Source: Ciborinia camelliae
Lineage: Eukaryota > Ascomycota > Leotiomycetes > Helotiales > Sclerotiniaceae
DNA: 64,000 bases
Assembly: GCA_025890175.1 (NCBI GenBank)
Contig: JANPYM010000011.1
Coordinates: forward strand, 23,669 to 87,668
Direction: 5' to 3'
Every line of letters begins with the position of its first letter. Within the stretch, counting starts at the first letter, position 1. Of the stretch, positions 43,249 to 55,372 are shown piece after piece. The notes beneath the pieces were generated by a model. That model made no database searches. It was not told where the DNA came from and was given only the letters and a program-made list of their open reading frames with translations. The position numbers were made by a program, and so were the translations under genes.

Positions 43249-45330
43249 GGTCAATGAAAGACTAATGAATAAAAATTAAACGATAAATATTGTAGAATCG
43301 ATTGACACCTTCATATTCAATGTCGTTAATTCCCGGGTATGTCAATGTTGCTATTTGGGTTTGGGTTTGTCGCGTTTCGTGAGGTTATCGCGAAATCGTC
43401 GCGATCAGCTGACGCTGTAGAACTAGCACCGCCTTAAATTCCGCCTCTGTACAATTACCTATGTTTAACCACAATCAACCATCCGCAAAATACCCCAGAG
43501 ATGAACAGCTTCTATCCACATAAGAATCGAGAGATTGTATTCGGATTTCAGAAGGACTTCAATGAATTGAAGAGTCTCGCATATAATCGAGTTTCTTAGC
43601 TTGTGGCAATACTTGCAATGTGATCATGATATCGGCAGTAATGAATCTCCAAGCAGAAGCATTTACGGGTTAAAGTTATCGTAAATGATTGTATATCTTC
43701 TATTGCCATACCATTATTTCTTTTTGTCGTCTTCTCCTACTATCTACAATATATGAAAAGTGTGAGGCACAATACATTGACCATTGAGACTTCTGGGTAG
43801 TTCTAGAACCATCATCAGAGGAACCCTCCTATGGCCGAAGAAGTGACATATAAATACCTCGTGTGTGGATGATTCACTACTCAGAAATCTTCAACGAGAT
43901 AGAGTCAAGTTCTCTGGGCAAATTATATCACTGGCCCGGCTTCCCCATCGAGATGTGCAATGAGCCCATGGATGGTATTGGGTACATGAATAATCTAGGG
44001 CTCAGAGAAACCATGAAGGGCTAGATAATGATCGGTCATATACAAAGAATTGGGCATCGAAAAGACTCCTCTTGTTCTCGAGGCATGCTGGAATACTACA
44101 TTTGCCATATCACTTTCTCCAACTCGGTGCAAAGGTTGCAGTGAGAGTGTCTTGGCGATCTATTCTAATTATTTAGCTAGTCTGCGGAGTTGCTCTTGGA
44201 AACCAGATTTTTGTAAAACTCCTCAAGTTCGTTGATATTATACTGAAAGTTCGATATGACGACTACATGTGGAAGATTGGCTTAATTTTCATACTTTTCC
44301 TACTCTTAGTAGTCAGGCTGCGTGAAACCAGCAGCCGCTCCACTTCCATATGGTGGAAAATTTCCCCCAGATCACCATTTAATGGTGAGTTTGTTATCTT
44401 TCGAACACTATACATTGGCCTCCACCCAAACATCATGTCAAAGTTCTCAGGCACCGGTATATCGGTGTATGAAGCATACAACTTCAGATGAATATCCTAT
44501 GGCAGATAGACAAATACACATTTCAGCCCGGACGGTCCAAAGATTCATATGAGAAAATCTAGATATAAGTATGAATATAAAACAGAATGTCTGTCACAAC
44601 AGTGAAGCTTGAACCCCGTGCTCCATTGAAGATAGACAGCCGCTGAGCGAGACTTCCCCCTAACACAGTGGATAGAAGCCATGGTTCACATCCGTCCCTA
44701 TATCATCTGCGCACGGGCTTCAACATTTATCCCATGGCAAAGGGTATGGTGATAGTTTTGCCCTATGGGGCTCCTTCCTCCTTTAAACAACGCGCTAGCG
44801 AGCTGTATACCACCTCCCCCACTCTCTTGTTACCGTTACTCTCCACGAAACCATCGCATCACAACACCAACCAAAGATTGAGTACATCTCTCTACCTTTT
44901 ATCAACCTCTATCTTCCACCATTACTTTGACCTATACACAGTACTTGCAATAATTTAAATTGCTTCTTCTCATCTGCGATATCAATAGCTTCGGTTTTGA
45001 GATTGCTCAGGTATATGAAGCTCACTTTCTAAAGGTACGATTGGGTTCTCTAATCCTACTGAGCTTCCCCAAATCTCTTCCTACTGACGTCCTAATGTAA
45101 TCTCCTCTTTCACCCTTTATTCTTCCATACTTTCCATTTCATTTCATCACAGTATATGGAGACCATTGTAGCTTCATTTTGCATTAATATCTATTACAGA
45201 ATCTTCTTCAGGTTCTCATGTTTAGAATCATTTTTAATCTTCGTCAAACCATCATTTCAGAATTCAGTTTCACCTTGAAAAAAGGCAATTGTGTTCGTTG
45301 TCATTTGGTCTACCGTCTACTAACTTCAAA
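43249..45330. other. Intergenic region between divergent genes
   Basis: About 2.1 kb shared upstream of CHL4 (minus) and the large GTPase (plus). Frames at 44263-44552 and 44668-44958 overlap on both strands, have no recognisable motif and were not called. The last 400 bp are T/C-rich leader sequence. Confidence 0.5.
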
Positions 45331-48300
45331 ATGGGACAGCCTTACGCGACTATGAATCCATTAATTATGGCTCAGACAATTGAAGCAGATGCTGATCCGG
45401 TAATTAACCTCGGAGCGGGAGAGATCAAAGCCGAAACCATTGTTAATTCTGCTTCTACGTTGAGCGAAGCACAAGAACCCGATATAGGTCTTACCGTTGC
45501 TCAATCAGACACAGTCACAGTGGCCAGAAAGGAAACGGCAGTTGGCGACAGTATTCTCTTTTTAAATAAAGCTGAAATTATCGTGGCTTCACACACGGCA
45601 ATGTTTCCCGAGTTCAAAAGCTGGCAAGAAGAAAGCAGTATGTCCTCTGACCCTCGTGGATATAATAAAATCCAACTGACATATTATGCTCACAGAACAA
45701 ATTCTCGGTGACATAAAACGTCCTCGTGTGCTTGTTGGAGTACTTGGATACACCGGAAGCGGGAAATCATCCCTAATCAATGCCCTCATTGATGAAGAGA
45801 TGGTGGTACCAGCTAATTCCATGCGTGCCAGCACGTCTGTAGTCACAGAGATTTCGTGGAATGACTCAAATGATCCCGAAAAGGCCTTTCGCGCCGACAT
45901 AGAGTTCATATCAGAGGGCGAATGGCGGGCGGAGATGGACGTCTTGCTCGACGATCTAGCAAACGCAACAAAAGGGGAAGACGTATCCGTCAAATCGGGC
46001 AGCGAAGCAAGTACTGCATTTGCGAAGATATCTGCGGTTTGGCCTGGAGTCACTCTTGCTAAATTAAAGGGAATGACTTCAGCGGAACTCTTTCAACAAA
46101 TTGACGGCGTTTCCAACATACTGGATTGCAATTTAGATATCTGGGACAGCAAGGCCAAATCGTTTTCACAACAAATCAATTCATATATCGACTCTACTAA
46201 TAAGCAAGCATCCTCGAAAGGGATATCTTACTGGCCTTTGGTGCGTTGTGTTCGTATCTACACAAAAGCCGAAATCCTCAGACATGGTCTCGTACTGGTC
46301 GATTTACCTGGCCTCGGAGACTCTAATACTGGCAGGACGCAAGTGGCAGAGACATACACTAAAAATCTCACATACGTTTGGATCGTGGCCGATATTGTTC
46401 GCGCAATCGATGACCAAGTTGCCAAAGATCTGATGGGGAAATCCTTTCGAAGGCAGCTGCTCATGGATGGCAAATACGATGATAAGTACGTCACATTTAT
46501 TATGACTAAAACAGATATTATCAACAATGAAGAAGTCATTGAATCATTACATCTCCGAGAGAACGAGTTGAAGGGGATTCTTGCCCGAGAAGAAGAAATT
46601 TTGAAAGAGATCCACGATGGCGAAGAAGCACTGGTTCGGAAGTCTGTCAAAGCCAAGAAAATCAAGAAGGCCTTGAAGATACAAATGGAGAAGTCATCGA
46701 AGGGTGGCAAAGCTCTGTCAAACAAGCGAAAGCATATCGAGGGGGATAGAGCAGAAAAGGAGGAGCGATCATCAAGCACCTTGGAATCAATGGACAATAA
46801 GATCACAGAAAAGAATCTTTTAGTTAAGAAAAAAGCAAAGGCAATCAAGACCATCAAGGCTACGGAAAAAAAGCTTGCTGAACTCAGGCTTACGCTCAAA
46901 TTAACTAGGAACGACATCAAAGCTGCTTGTACCCAGGCTCGAAACAAATATACCCAAGAGCATCTCAAGTTGGACTTTGAGAATGGGCTAAGAGAGTTGA
47001 AGCAGGATATCTCTGATGATCTCAATGCTGACCGCCAGCCTGGAAACGAGGATAAAGCTGAGAGCAAACATTTGGTACACCAGCGTATGTTCTCCAATTC
47101 CCATGCTCACAGTGCTTGCTTGATACTAATTTAAGGTTTCCATACAGAAGGGCTCATTGACCAGTTACATGTTTTCTGTGTGTCCTCCAAGGGATACCAG
47201 AAACTCGCTGGGCGCTTCAAGCGTGACCCAATGCCTAAAGGATTTGGGACCATAAATGAGACTTTCATTCCAGGTCTACAAGAATATGCAGCAGCTTCTA
47301 CTCTGGACGTGCGAACAAAGATAGCCGATGACTTTTTAAATGAATTCAGCCTTCTAAAACTGAGTATTAAATCATGGGCCGAGAACGACTCTCCCAACTC
47401 TCTCTCCCTTTCTCAAAAGCACAAGCTTAATTCTATGTTAGAGGAACAGCTAGAAGTTCTCCACAAGGTATGGTTTCTGTCCAATATTATTTCCAATATC
47501 TAATTTCGAGTAGGCGTTTTGCTGTGCTTTTGAAAACACGATGATGCGCATCCGCGAGATCATCAAAAGGGATATCCTCCCAACTCTACAAGGCTGTATC
47601 AGGACGGGTACAGAAAAGGCCGAGCAGGCATGTAGGGATTTAATGGACGCAGACACCTCATATCAGACCTGGAAGGCAATATGCCGTCGATTTGGCAAGT
47701 TTAATACCAAAAAAAACGTAAATTATGACTGGAATGGAGTTTTTTTGGAACCCTTCCTGGGACATCTCGCTAAACCTTGGGACAAAGTTTTTAATTCGCA
47801 TATGCAGGCAATTCACGACGAATACTCTAGTAACATTGTCACAGCTATCAATACATTTTCGGCCGATATAAAGCCCCTCCTTCAGAACATGTCGGAAGCT
47901 TCTTCATCAAAATCGCCCATCGACTTTTTAGAGAAGGTACCTTACCTGAAGCGTAAGGCTAAAACTGCAGTATCCGCGTCTTTGTTTTCGGCACAAAGTC
48001 AAGCGCAGGAAATTCATCGATTAATCGAGCCATTGATTCAACACCATCTCCGTCCTGCATATGAACTGTGTATTCAAGAATCAAGTAAGTACTAAATTCT
48101 GCTAAATCATTACACAGTCACTAACATATGCGCCGTTTCCCAGAAGCAGGAGCTCTTAATCGGATGAAAGAAAAGCTTTTTGAACATATTAGCCGGAGTA
48201 ACCAAGTGATGTATAAGGAGTCTTCTAGGAAGCTAAAATCTGGATTGAAGGCGATGACCCTCAATCTTGAGGGTTTATTAATCACAGTTCATACTGACAC

Positions 48301-48616
48301 GTCAGATTACCTGAGAAAAGAGATTGGGGATATGATAATGTTGGCGGTGGCGAAGAACGACCAAACCAGGAAAGAGGCCAGGGATACTCTGCGCCAAGAT
48401 TTGACCCTGGAGTTGAACATCTTAGAAGCAGCCTGGGTTAGAGGTGCTTCTGAGCCAGCGGACAAGCTCCTTCCTGCGAAGGTGGATGGAAAGCCAGAGA
48501 ATGATAGTAGTGAGGAAGACTCGGAAGACGATGATGACGATGACGATGATGTCAGTGATGACAGCAACAGTAGTGATGGGGCCGAAAGCATTAGCGATGA
48601 TGTAGAAGATTCTTGA
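45331..48616 (+). CDS. Large GTPase, nuclear GTPase SLIP-GC-like / dynamin-superfamily
   Basis: Five exons fit in frame: 45331-45637, 45696-47084, 47136-47467, 47514-48084 and 48144-48616; 1023 aa. The G1 P-loop is GYTGSGKS (120-127), a switch-I threonine may lie in MRASTSVVTEI, G3 is DLPGLGD (305-311) and G4 is TKTD (373-376). This is the layout of the dynamin_N type found in vertebrate SLIP-GC and in many fungal proteins. Residues about 380-540 are a K/E-rich coiled coil. The later region (FHTEGLIDQLHVFCVSSKGYQKL, WNGVFLEPFLGHLAKPW) is typical of this fungal group. The protein ends in a highly acidic D/S tail. The fungal role is unknown; genome stability or innate defence is speculation from the animal relative. 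The start has good context (TCAAAATGGG). Confidence 0.85.
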
Positions 48617-49788
48617 TCCAAGGTCATGATCATGGGCATCAAAAACGCACTCCATCTAAGCTGGAACATTTACCAATTAGGAGAGGAATGCATTTGCAGT
48701 CCTCCTCCACGTATTCATTTATTTCCAAATACATTTCAAGAGGTATTCAAGCTTATATTTTGCTATCTGTGGCGTTGATTTTCTTTCTTTCTTAACCATA
48801 TCAGCAATGTTCGTTCGGGAATGGGGATGGGGATGGATCATGGTTTTATTAACGGGAGAATGCGGGGCCTCAAGTTGGTTATTGCTGCTTTTTATATCTC
48901 TTTCCGAATGAGATCTTACCATTCCTCGGTCATGAAGCGCGGTAGCTAATGCTTTCAAATATGATGAATCACCAAAGTGACTGTTCAAACCATATAGATT
49001 TTGGGCGGAATACCCGTGAAAGGCCTCTCCTTGGACTCGCAACTTGATCGACTACTGGCAATATCCAGATCGCCGTGAATCCCATATCCTACAATATTTT
49101 CAGAATCTATCGTGATCACCTAGCAACATGTCAAGTTATTGACCATACCGGGATATAATCAAGCTTATTGATTATGTCTTTCCATGTCCCTCCACAGTAT
49201 CCGAAAGTTTCAGAAGGGCAATCCGTGGTGTTTGAAGCATCCGTCCTTGCAAATCGATCCGCAAATACTTGATAGATAGAACGAGATCTCCATTCATCAG
49301 ATGTCGCCGATAAAACACCACCGAGAGCCCAGGCCTAGCAGAGCCAAGAATAAGTTTTTAGAAATGATTTCGCGAGTTGTGATAATGAGAAAGGAATTGA
49401 GAATGAAGAATAGCTGTAACAGACAGCATGCAAACTATCTTGCTAAATCTTTCAACCACAATCCAATTATATAGACGAAAGAAAAAACTAATTTGTAGAG
49501 AGGAAATAAATGGAATAAATGTAAAGTGTTGAAACAGAATCTTGCATGAAAGAACATCCCAAGCCAACCCATAACCACCCAATCTCGTTTATGCATAGAT
49601 GACGAACTTGTTCTAAGAGGAAGAGGTAGATTCTTCAAGCAGGTTATACTTCATAATTCCTCAAATGAGAAGGATGTAGATACAAGGCTGAAGTTCCCTT
49701 TGTGGGGGTCACACAGATCCATCTGTATTTTAGCCAGAGAAAATCCCAACGGGCACTGATCAATTGCTCGTACGGTATATCTAAAGTT
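48617..49788. other. Intergenic region with convergent gene ends
   Basis: About 1.2 kb between the GTPase 3' end and the nitronate monooxygenase 3' end. Frames at 48719-49042 and 49358-49638 lack motifs. Nothing else seen. Confidence 0.55.
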
Positions 49789-50895
49789 TTAGGCTCTGTT
49801 TGTCCCCCACGCTATACTACTGTGATTTTTCTTTCTGTTGTTAATGATTTCCAAGGCTTCCTCCGTTACCTCTTCGACAATCTTTTCAGCCCAGGTGACA
49901 TGTTTTATTAATCCAACCCCAGTACCAGAGTACGCAACCATCCTACCTTGGGAACCCCAAGCCTCATCACCTTGCTTCAACTCCTTTTTGTACAGGCGAA
50001 CATTTTCCTTGTCAGTCATACCAGCCTTCTCATCCTCATGACCCTTATTGAGTAAAGCACGACCGTCATATTGTGATGGCCATCCGACTGTTGTCTTCAA
50101 TCGATCGCATAAAGTAGACCGCCCAGTGCTGACACCACCATCTACAGCTTTCACCAGTTCTTTCTGCCAACCTCGAGGGATACCTGCTTCTGTGGCTGCT
50201 AAGAATCTGGTCCCCATCACTGTTCCTATCGCTCCTAAACTCAATGCGGCCGCAACGCCTCGCCCATCCATGATTCCTCCAGCTGCGAGTAATGGTAGAC
50301 GGGAAAGGCCCCTATCTGCAAGTGCATCTGAAATTTCCGGGACCAACGAAATGATACTGGCGGATCGAGATAGACCATGACCCCCAGCGTCCGTGCCTTG
50401 TACCACCAAAACATCAGGGTTTGCGGCATCCATGACATCCATGGCTTCCTTGACTGTCCCAACTTGTACCCAGACTGAAACTTTGCCATCACTAACAGAT
50501 CTGAGTTCTCGAGCCCATTCTTTCAAATCCTCGGTTCTCTTTGGTGCGAAAAGCCATATTGCTGAAGGCTTGTGTTTCTTCGTGGCTTCAAGAGCAACAT
50601 TGATCTTACAGTCCCAGTTCTGAAAACCAATACCAATAGCAAGACGGTTGAATCTCTCAATATGGAAGTTTCTAGTGGGAGCAGTTGCGAATAATGAAGC
50701 CGTAATATCAAGTTTTCGATCAAGATCCGCCAGGTTGTTGCCTCCTGCAAGAAACCCTATCCCTCCCGCCCTACTTACACTTGTCGCGAGCGCAGGTGTG
50801 GCAGCTCCTAACATCGGCGCCGACACAATCACTGGCCATAGAATCCATGGAAAAGTCTTTTCCATATGGCGCATTACCGATAGGCGTACTGACAT
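49789..50895 (-). CDS. Nitronate monooxygenase (2-nitropropane-dioxygenase-like)
   Basis: A single 368-aa exon. The FMN TIM-barrel of the family is clear: PVIVSAPMLGAATPALATSV at the first strand, GGIGFLAGG, VWVQVGTVKEA, the signature GTDAGGHG around residue 170 with the expected catalytic histidine, LLAAGGIMDGRG and AIGTVMGTRFLA for phosphate binding. The enzyme oxidises alkyl nitronates to aldehydes or ketones and nitrite with oxygen. No signal peptide or membrane segment. Length is normal. The neighbouring divergent gene is a flavohaemoglobin, so a joint role against nitro and nitric-oxide stress is plausible. Confidence 0.9.
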   Translation of the reverse strand: MSVRLSVMRHMEKTFPWILWPVIVSAPMLGAATPALATSVSRAGGIGFLAGGNNLADLDRKLDITASLFATAPTRNFHIERFNRLAIGIGFQNWDCKINVALEATKKHKPSAIWLFAPKRTEDLKEWARELRSVSDGKVSVWVQVGTVKEAMDVMDAANPDVLVVQGTDAGGHGLSRSASIISLVPEISDALADRGLSRLPLLAAGGIMDGRGVAAALSLGAIGTVMGTRFLAATEAGIPRGWQKELVKAVDGGVSTGRSTLCDRLKTTVGWPSQYDGRALLNKGHEDEKAGMTDKENVRLYKKELKQGDEAWGSQGRMVAYSGTGVGLIKHVTWAEKIVEEVTEEALEIINNRKKNHSSIAWGTNRA

Positions 50896-52028
50896 TGTCG
50901 CAATGATTATTGGAATGCCCTGCGGGGATTGCTACTTTAGACTTTCCCTCTTGACAAAATGAAAGGATGGTTTGTATTTGTTACGAGGTAATCACGCCTT
51001 GTCGCATTCTCTTGCTGGAATTGAGAAGTAAGAGTAAGAGTCTAATCATAATTAAGCTTAGATTGTTCATACCTATCAACGTTTGCGTTGTTCAAACCGA
51101 ACCACAACAAAACTCATCAAAGGTTTCGAATTCTAGATCGAGGAGCTCGATTGTAGTTTACTTAGGGAGGTAGGTATGGGAGGTAGGTAACTTATTCTCA
51201 GACCCTTGCGGTAGTTTGACTGATTTACCATTTTTACCGTAAATATGTAATTTTTTAGTACTAATAAAATGGGTTATATTTTTACCGAAGTGGGGCATAT
51301 AGTTAAACTCGACATACGGGTGCCACCACATGGGTCTAATTGGTTGGTTTATAGGCTTTATGATTATGTAATCGCCGAATGGTCTGAGGATGCCTACTGT
51401 GGAGGCAGGAATGATTGGTAAACTATTACGTAATCATTTCCTTTATTCAGTTAGTATAAAATATCTTATTTAGCTAGCAAATAATGAAATCATTCCTTTC
51501 CCACTTATAATACAAAACTCCCGACCTTACACTAGGTACTTACCTAGTAGGTAACAGTGTTACATGCTTACTAATCCGATAGATGAGAGGAGAGGAGAAT
51601 GCGGGGATGTCACGGGCCGTTATACCCGCAGTGTTCCCCGAAGTCTCCCGGAGTCCCGGTGCATGGGTACATTGACATCTCCCTGGAGCGGAGATGGGAG
51701 CGGAGATGCTTCAACTTCAACTTCAAACCCTGGTGAATATTTTATATTGGAACGGGAAACGATTCGACCGCGAAGTCTTGACGGATTACATCAGCTGGAT
51801 TTGTATTTCTTACTCGCCCCCAAAAACAAAAAAACATGCCACTGTTACTATGATGAACCAATAACAATTGGGGTAATAAGGTGAATACATTGCAATGCGA
51901 GCAAATCAGGTCAGAAAATCTTTGTGGTCACCTAGGCACGACCAGGGAAAACTTTGCTGACATCTCATACCTAATGTTGGATTCATGCAAAATATAACAC
52001 TGTTCATCAAACGATAACCAATCTTGCA
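50896..52028. promoter_or_regulatory. Divergent intergenic region between nitronate monooxygenase and flavohaemoglobin
   Basis: A 1.13-kb region that must hold both promoters. It contains GGGAGGTAGGTATGGGAGGTAGGTAAC (two copies of GGGAGGTAGGTA, 51166-51190), ACTAGGTACTTACCTAGTAGG near 51532, and several CGG and CCG words. No specific operator can be assigned from the sequence alone. A plus-strand frame at 51564-51884 is probably not coding. Confidence 0.5.
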
Positions 52029-53273
52029 ATGTCACTCACACCTCAACAAATCAAAATTATCAAGGCCACAGTGGCTGTTGTCCAGGAGCATGGAATCACC
52101 ATTACTACCATCTTTTACAAGAATATTCTCACTGCCAATCCCGCTCTGAACAATATCTTCAACCAAACAAACCAAAAGAATGGAAATCAACCCCGTGCTC
52201 TTGCGTGTGCTCTTGCTGCCTACGCTTCCAATATCGATAATCTAGTTATGCTTTCAGATGCCGTGGAAAGGATATGTCAAAAACATGCCTCCCTATTTAT
52301 CCGACCAGAGCACTACCCCATCGTTGGAAAATACCTTCTAGAAGCCATGGGCGAAGTTCTCGGGTCAGCATTAACGCCAGAGATTCTAGATGCATGGACA
52401 GCCGCCTACGAACAATTGGCAAAAATCATGATTGATAGAGAAGCGCAATTGTATGATGAGTCAAGTGAATGGAAAGAATGGAGGGACTTCAAAATCGTTA
52501 AGAAAGTTAAAGAATCCGGTATCATCACGTCTTTCTATCTGGAACCAGTGGATGGAAAACCACTTCCCCTTTTCAAGCCTGGCCAATATCTTTCAGTTCA
52601 GATCCAGATTCCACACTTCGGATATTTGCAATCGAGACAATACTCACTAAGCGATCGACCCAATGAAAAGTACTACCGCATTAGTGTGAAACGTGAAGAC
52701 GCACTTGAACTACCGGGACTCGACACACCCATCGAGGCAGGATTGATTTCAAACACACTACATGATAAGAAGAACGTGGACGATATAGTACAAGTATCCC
52801 CTCCAAAAGGTGAATTCTTTCTCGATCTGGAAAAGAATGCCAATTCGCCTGTAATCTTGATCTCCGCTGGAGTCGGCGTCACTCCCATGGTTTCAATACT
52901 CAACACTCTTGTTCAAAGAGGAAGCAGCAGACCAATATCATATATTCATGCTGCACGCAGCAAGGAAGTCCATGCATTCCATGAGCATGTACGCGATATT
53001 GATATAGCGAATGAGAACATCAAATCCTGGGTTTTCATCAAAAACTTATTAGCGAACGATGATTGTGGATATCCGGTTCAAGATCTCGTAGTAGGACGAA
53101 TGGATTTATCCAAGGTTAAGAATGAAGCGCTACATTTGGGAGATTCTTCAACGATGTATTTTATCTGCGGACCGGGTGGATTTATGGAGGATATAAGTAG
53201 GAGTTTACAAGAGTATGGTGTATCCAAGGCGCGAATCAAGATGGAGGTTTTTGGAACTGGAGACGCTCGGTAG
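52029..53273 (+). CDS. Flavohaemoglobin (nitric oxide dioxygenase)
   Basis: A single 414-aa exon. The globin domain (1-145) keeps B10 tyrosine (Y30, in TTIFYKNIL), E7 glutamine (Q54 in GNQPRALA) and the proximal histidine H86 in QKHASLFIRPEHYPIVG. The reductase part has RQYSLSD for FAD (near 205), the NAD(P)H loop ISAGVGVTPM (near 280) and the C-terminal FICGPGGFM with a final VFGTGDAR. It converts NO plus O2 and NAD(P)H to nitrate, protecting the cell from host- or self-made NO. No mitochondrial presequence is evident. It is complete and of standard length. It is divergently arranged with the nitronate monooxygenase. Confidence 0.95.
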   Translation: MSLTPQQIKIIKATVAVVQEHGITITTIFYKNILTANPALNNIFNQTNQKNGNQPRALACALAAYASNIDNLVMLSDAVERICQKHASLFIRPEHYPIVGKYLLEAMGEVLGSALTPEILDAWTAAYEQLAKIMIDREAQLYDESSEWKEWRDFKIVKKVKESGIITSFYLEPVDGKPLPLFKPGQYLSVQIQIPHFGYLQSRQYSLSDRPNEKYYRISVKREDALELPGLDTPIEAGLISNTLHDKKNVDDIVQVSPPKGEFFLDLEKNANSPVILISAGVGVTPMVSILNTLVQRGSSRPISYIHAARSKEVHAFHEHVRDIDIANENIKSWVFIKNLLANDDCGYPVQDLVVGRMDLSKVKNEALHLGDSSTMYFICGPGGFMEDISRSLQEYGVSKARIKMEVFGTGDAR

Positions 53274-54037
53274 AAAATCTCAAGCTACATGAGAATGATC
53301 TGATATTGTACAGAAGATGAGAAATGTAGATAGAAGGTCGGAAGATTACTAGAAAAATAAACTCCACTCAAATTCACATATAACCCATCATAGCCACTTA
53401 TCATGCATTACCCAAATCCTCCGGAGTCCCAGCCTACTATTCATTTGCATTGCACAAATACCCTAAAATTCTTCGCATCTACAGATCCAAATCCTCCCCT
53501 ACCAACCTTATCATCCCAAAAACCCTCCTCTTCACAAGAATAATCAATACCAATACCAAAATCAAGACAATATTGAAGAAATCATTCTTCAATATAATAT
53601 AATATCTAGATCTATATGACTATAATCTCTCATTTCATCCCATCATGACAAAAAACCCTAACCCAAAAAATGACTACGCGGGTAATTATCTCGGTAAAAT
53701 ATAAATGCGTGACACTACCTACCTACCTTATCATATAAATTTTCCCCGCATTCCTAGGTTAACCGTTAGTTAACTCCCCGCAATACCCGACCCGGGTTGA
53801 ATGAATATTGTGCGGATTTGTAATATTCGCGCTGCGTTATCTGATGGAGTTTGGGTTTAATTGTTTAAGGGAGGAGGGATTTAGAGTATTTCATATATAT
53901 ATAAGCGTGTTAATCTTTGAGATTATGGATGGGGATTGAAATATTTATCGATGTTAATCTACGAGCTTTCAGAATTTGTTGAATTTAATTGCTACGTATC
54001 TGTATATTGAATAATTACTCTGAGTAGTACATCAAGA
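53274..54037. other. Intergenic region upstream of the MFS transporter
   Basis: 3' flank of the flavohaemoglobin and promoter of the transporter. It has a CTACCTACCT run near 53720 and a TATA-rich stretch near 53892. A single CCCTAACCC at 53656 is too short to be telomeric. Confidence 0.55.
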
Positions 54038-55372
54038 ATGAAAGATCTAGAGAAGCAAGTTCAGGATCCTCGATCCTCCAACTCCAGCACCGGCACCGGC
54101 ACCGAAATCGAAACAGATGAAATGAATACCCCCAAAACCAAAACAAATGAAACAAATGAAAGAAACACCCAAGGCCCCCCTCCGGACGGCGGAACCACAG
54201 CATGGCTACACGCCCTCCTCACGCACCTCGTCTTCTTCAATAGTTGGGGATTTGCCAACAGCTACGGGATTTTCCAACAATACTACACCGACACATTACA
54301 GCGAGCCCAATCCGATATTGCATGGATCGGGAGTGTTCAGGTTTTTCTCCTATTCTCTGTGGGTGTTATAGGCGGTCGAGCCACGGACGCTGGATATTTC
54401 CATTGGGTTTTTAGACTGGGTGTTGTGGTGCAATTGTTGGGGGTCTTTATGACTTCGCTGTGTGAGACGTATTGGCAGGTTTTTCTGGCTCATGCCGTGT
54501 GCGTAGGGTTGGGGAATGGATTGACGTTTTGTCCTTCATTATCGATTTTGTCGACGTATTTTTCGAGGAATAGAGCATTAGCTGTTGGGATAGCGGCTGC
54601 GGGGGCGGCGAGTGGTGGACTGGTTTATCCGGCGATTGTACATGTTTTGTTGCGTGAAGTTGGGTTTCCTTGGACGTTGAGGGTTGTAGGATTTATCATG
54701 TTGGTGGCTCATATTCCTTCGATTCTGTTTTTCAAACCCAGATTACCTCCGTATAAAGCAGGAGCTTTGGTGGAATGGCCTGCTTTCAAAGAACCGGCTT
54801 ATACCTTTTTTATTCTGGCGATGTTCTTGAATTTTTGGGGATTGTATTTTGCTTTTTTCTATCTTGGGACTTTTGCTAGAGACCACTTGGACGCTTCGAC
54901 AGAGACATCGGTTAACCTCTTGATGGTAATCAATGGTATTGGAATAATAGGACGTATCATTCCCAATCTCATCGGAGACCGTCTCACCGGACCTTTCAAC
55001 ATCCTAATTCCATTCAGTTTTGGAGCATGTATTCTTGTCTATTGCTGGGCTGCGATTGAATCAATAACTGGAATATATGTATTCGCAATCATATATGGCT
55101 TCATTGCCGCTGCCTTGCAGTCGCTTTTTCCGGCCACAGCTACAACGTTGACAACAGATGCGAAAAAGACCGGGGTTCGGTTAGGTATGATTTTGAGTGT
55201 GGTTAGCTTTGCATGTTTGACTGGTCCGCCTATTGCTGGTGCATTGATCCAGGCTGGAGGTGGAAGCTACTTTTATGCGCAAGTTTTTGCGGCGACATCA
55301 ATTCTAGTCGGCGCGCTATGCCTGGTAGCATCAAGGGTTTCGAAGTCTGGATGGAATTGGGTGAAAGTCTAG
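54038..55372 (+). CDS. MFS transporter, monocarboxylate-porter (MCT) type
   Basis: A single 444-aa exon. A hydrophilic, T/N/E-rich tail of about 48 residues leads to PPDGGTTAWLHALLTHLVFF, the hallmark start of fungal MCT-like transporters. About twelve hydrophobic segments follow. NSWGFANSYGIFQQYY, a loop GGRATDAGYFHWVFRLG after TM2-3, FFKPRLPPYKAG in the central loop, and GIGIIGRIIPNLIGDRL after TM8 are family-typical. The transporter is proton-coupled in characterised relatives, with monocarboxylates, riboflavin or secondary metabolites as cargo; the cargo here is unknown. A Zn2Cys6 regulator starts about 400 bp downstream on the same strand, so co-regulation is possible. Confidence 0.9.
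   Translation: MKDLEKQVQDPRSSNSSTGTGTEIETDEMNTPKTKTNETNERNTQGPPPDGGTTAWLHALLTHLVFFNSWGFANSYGIFQQYYTDTLQRAQSDIAWIGSVQVFLLFSVGVIGGRATDAGYFHWVFRLGVVVQLLGVFMTSLCETYWQVFLAHAVCVGLGNGLTFCPSLSILSTYFSRNRALAVGIAAAGAASGGLVYPAIVHVLLREVGFPWTLRVVGFIMLVAHIPSILFFKPRLPPYKAGALVEWPAFKEPAYTFFILAMFLNFWGLYFAFFYLGTFARDHLDASTETSVNLLMVINGIGIIGRIIPNLIGDRLTGPFNILIPFSFGACILVYCWAAIESITGIYVFAIIYGFIAAALQSLFPATATTLTTDAKKTGVRLGMILSVVSFACLTGPPIAGALIQAGGGSYFYAQVFAATSILVGALCLVASRVSKSGWNWVKV

Noticed and set aside
43860..44960. Several overlapping frames possibly belonging to a lost gene
   Set aside because: No consistent protein across frames and no splice-compatible motif series.
53656..53664. CCCTAACCC resembling a telomere repeat
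   Set aside because: Only one and a half units inside ordinary intergenic DNA.
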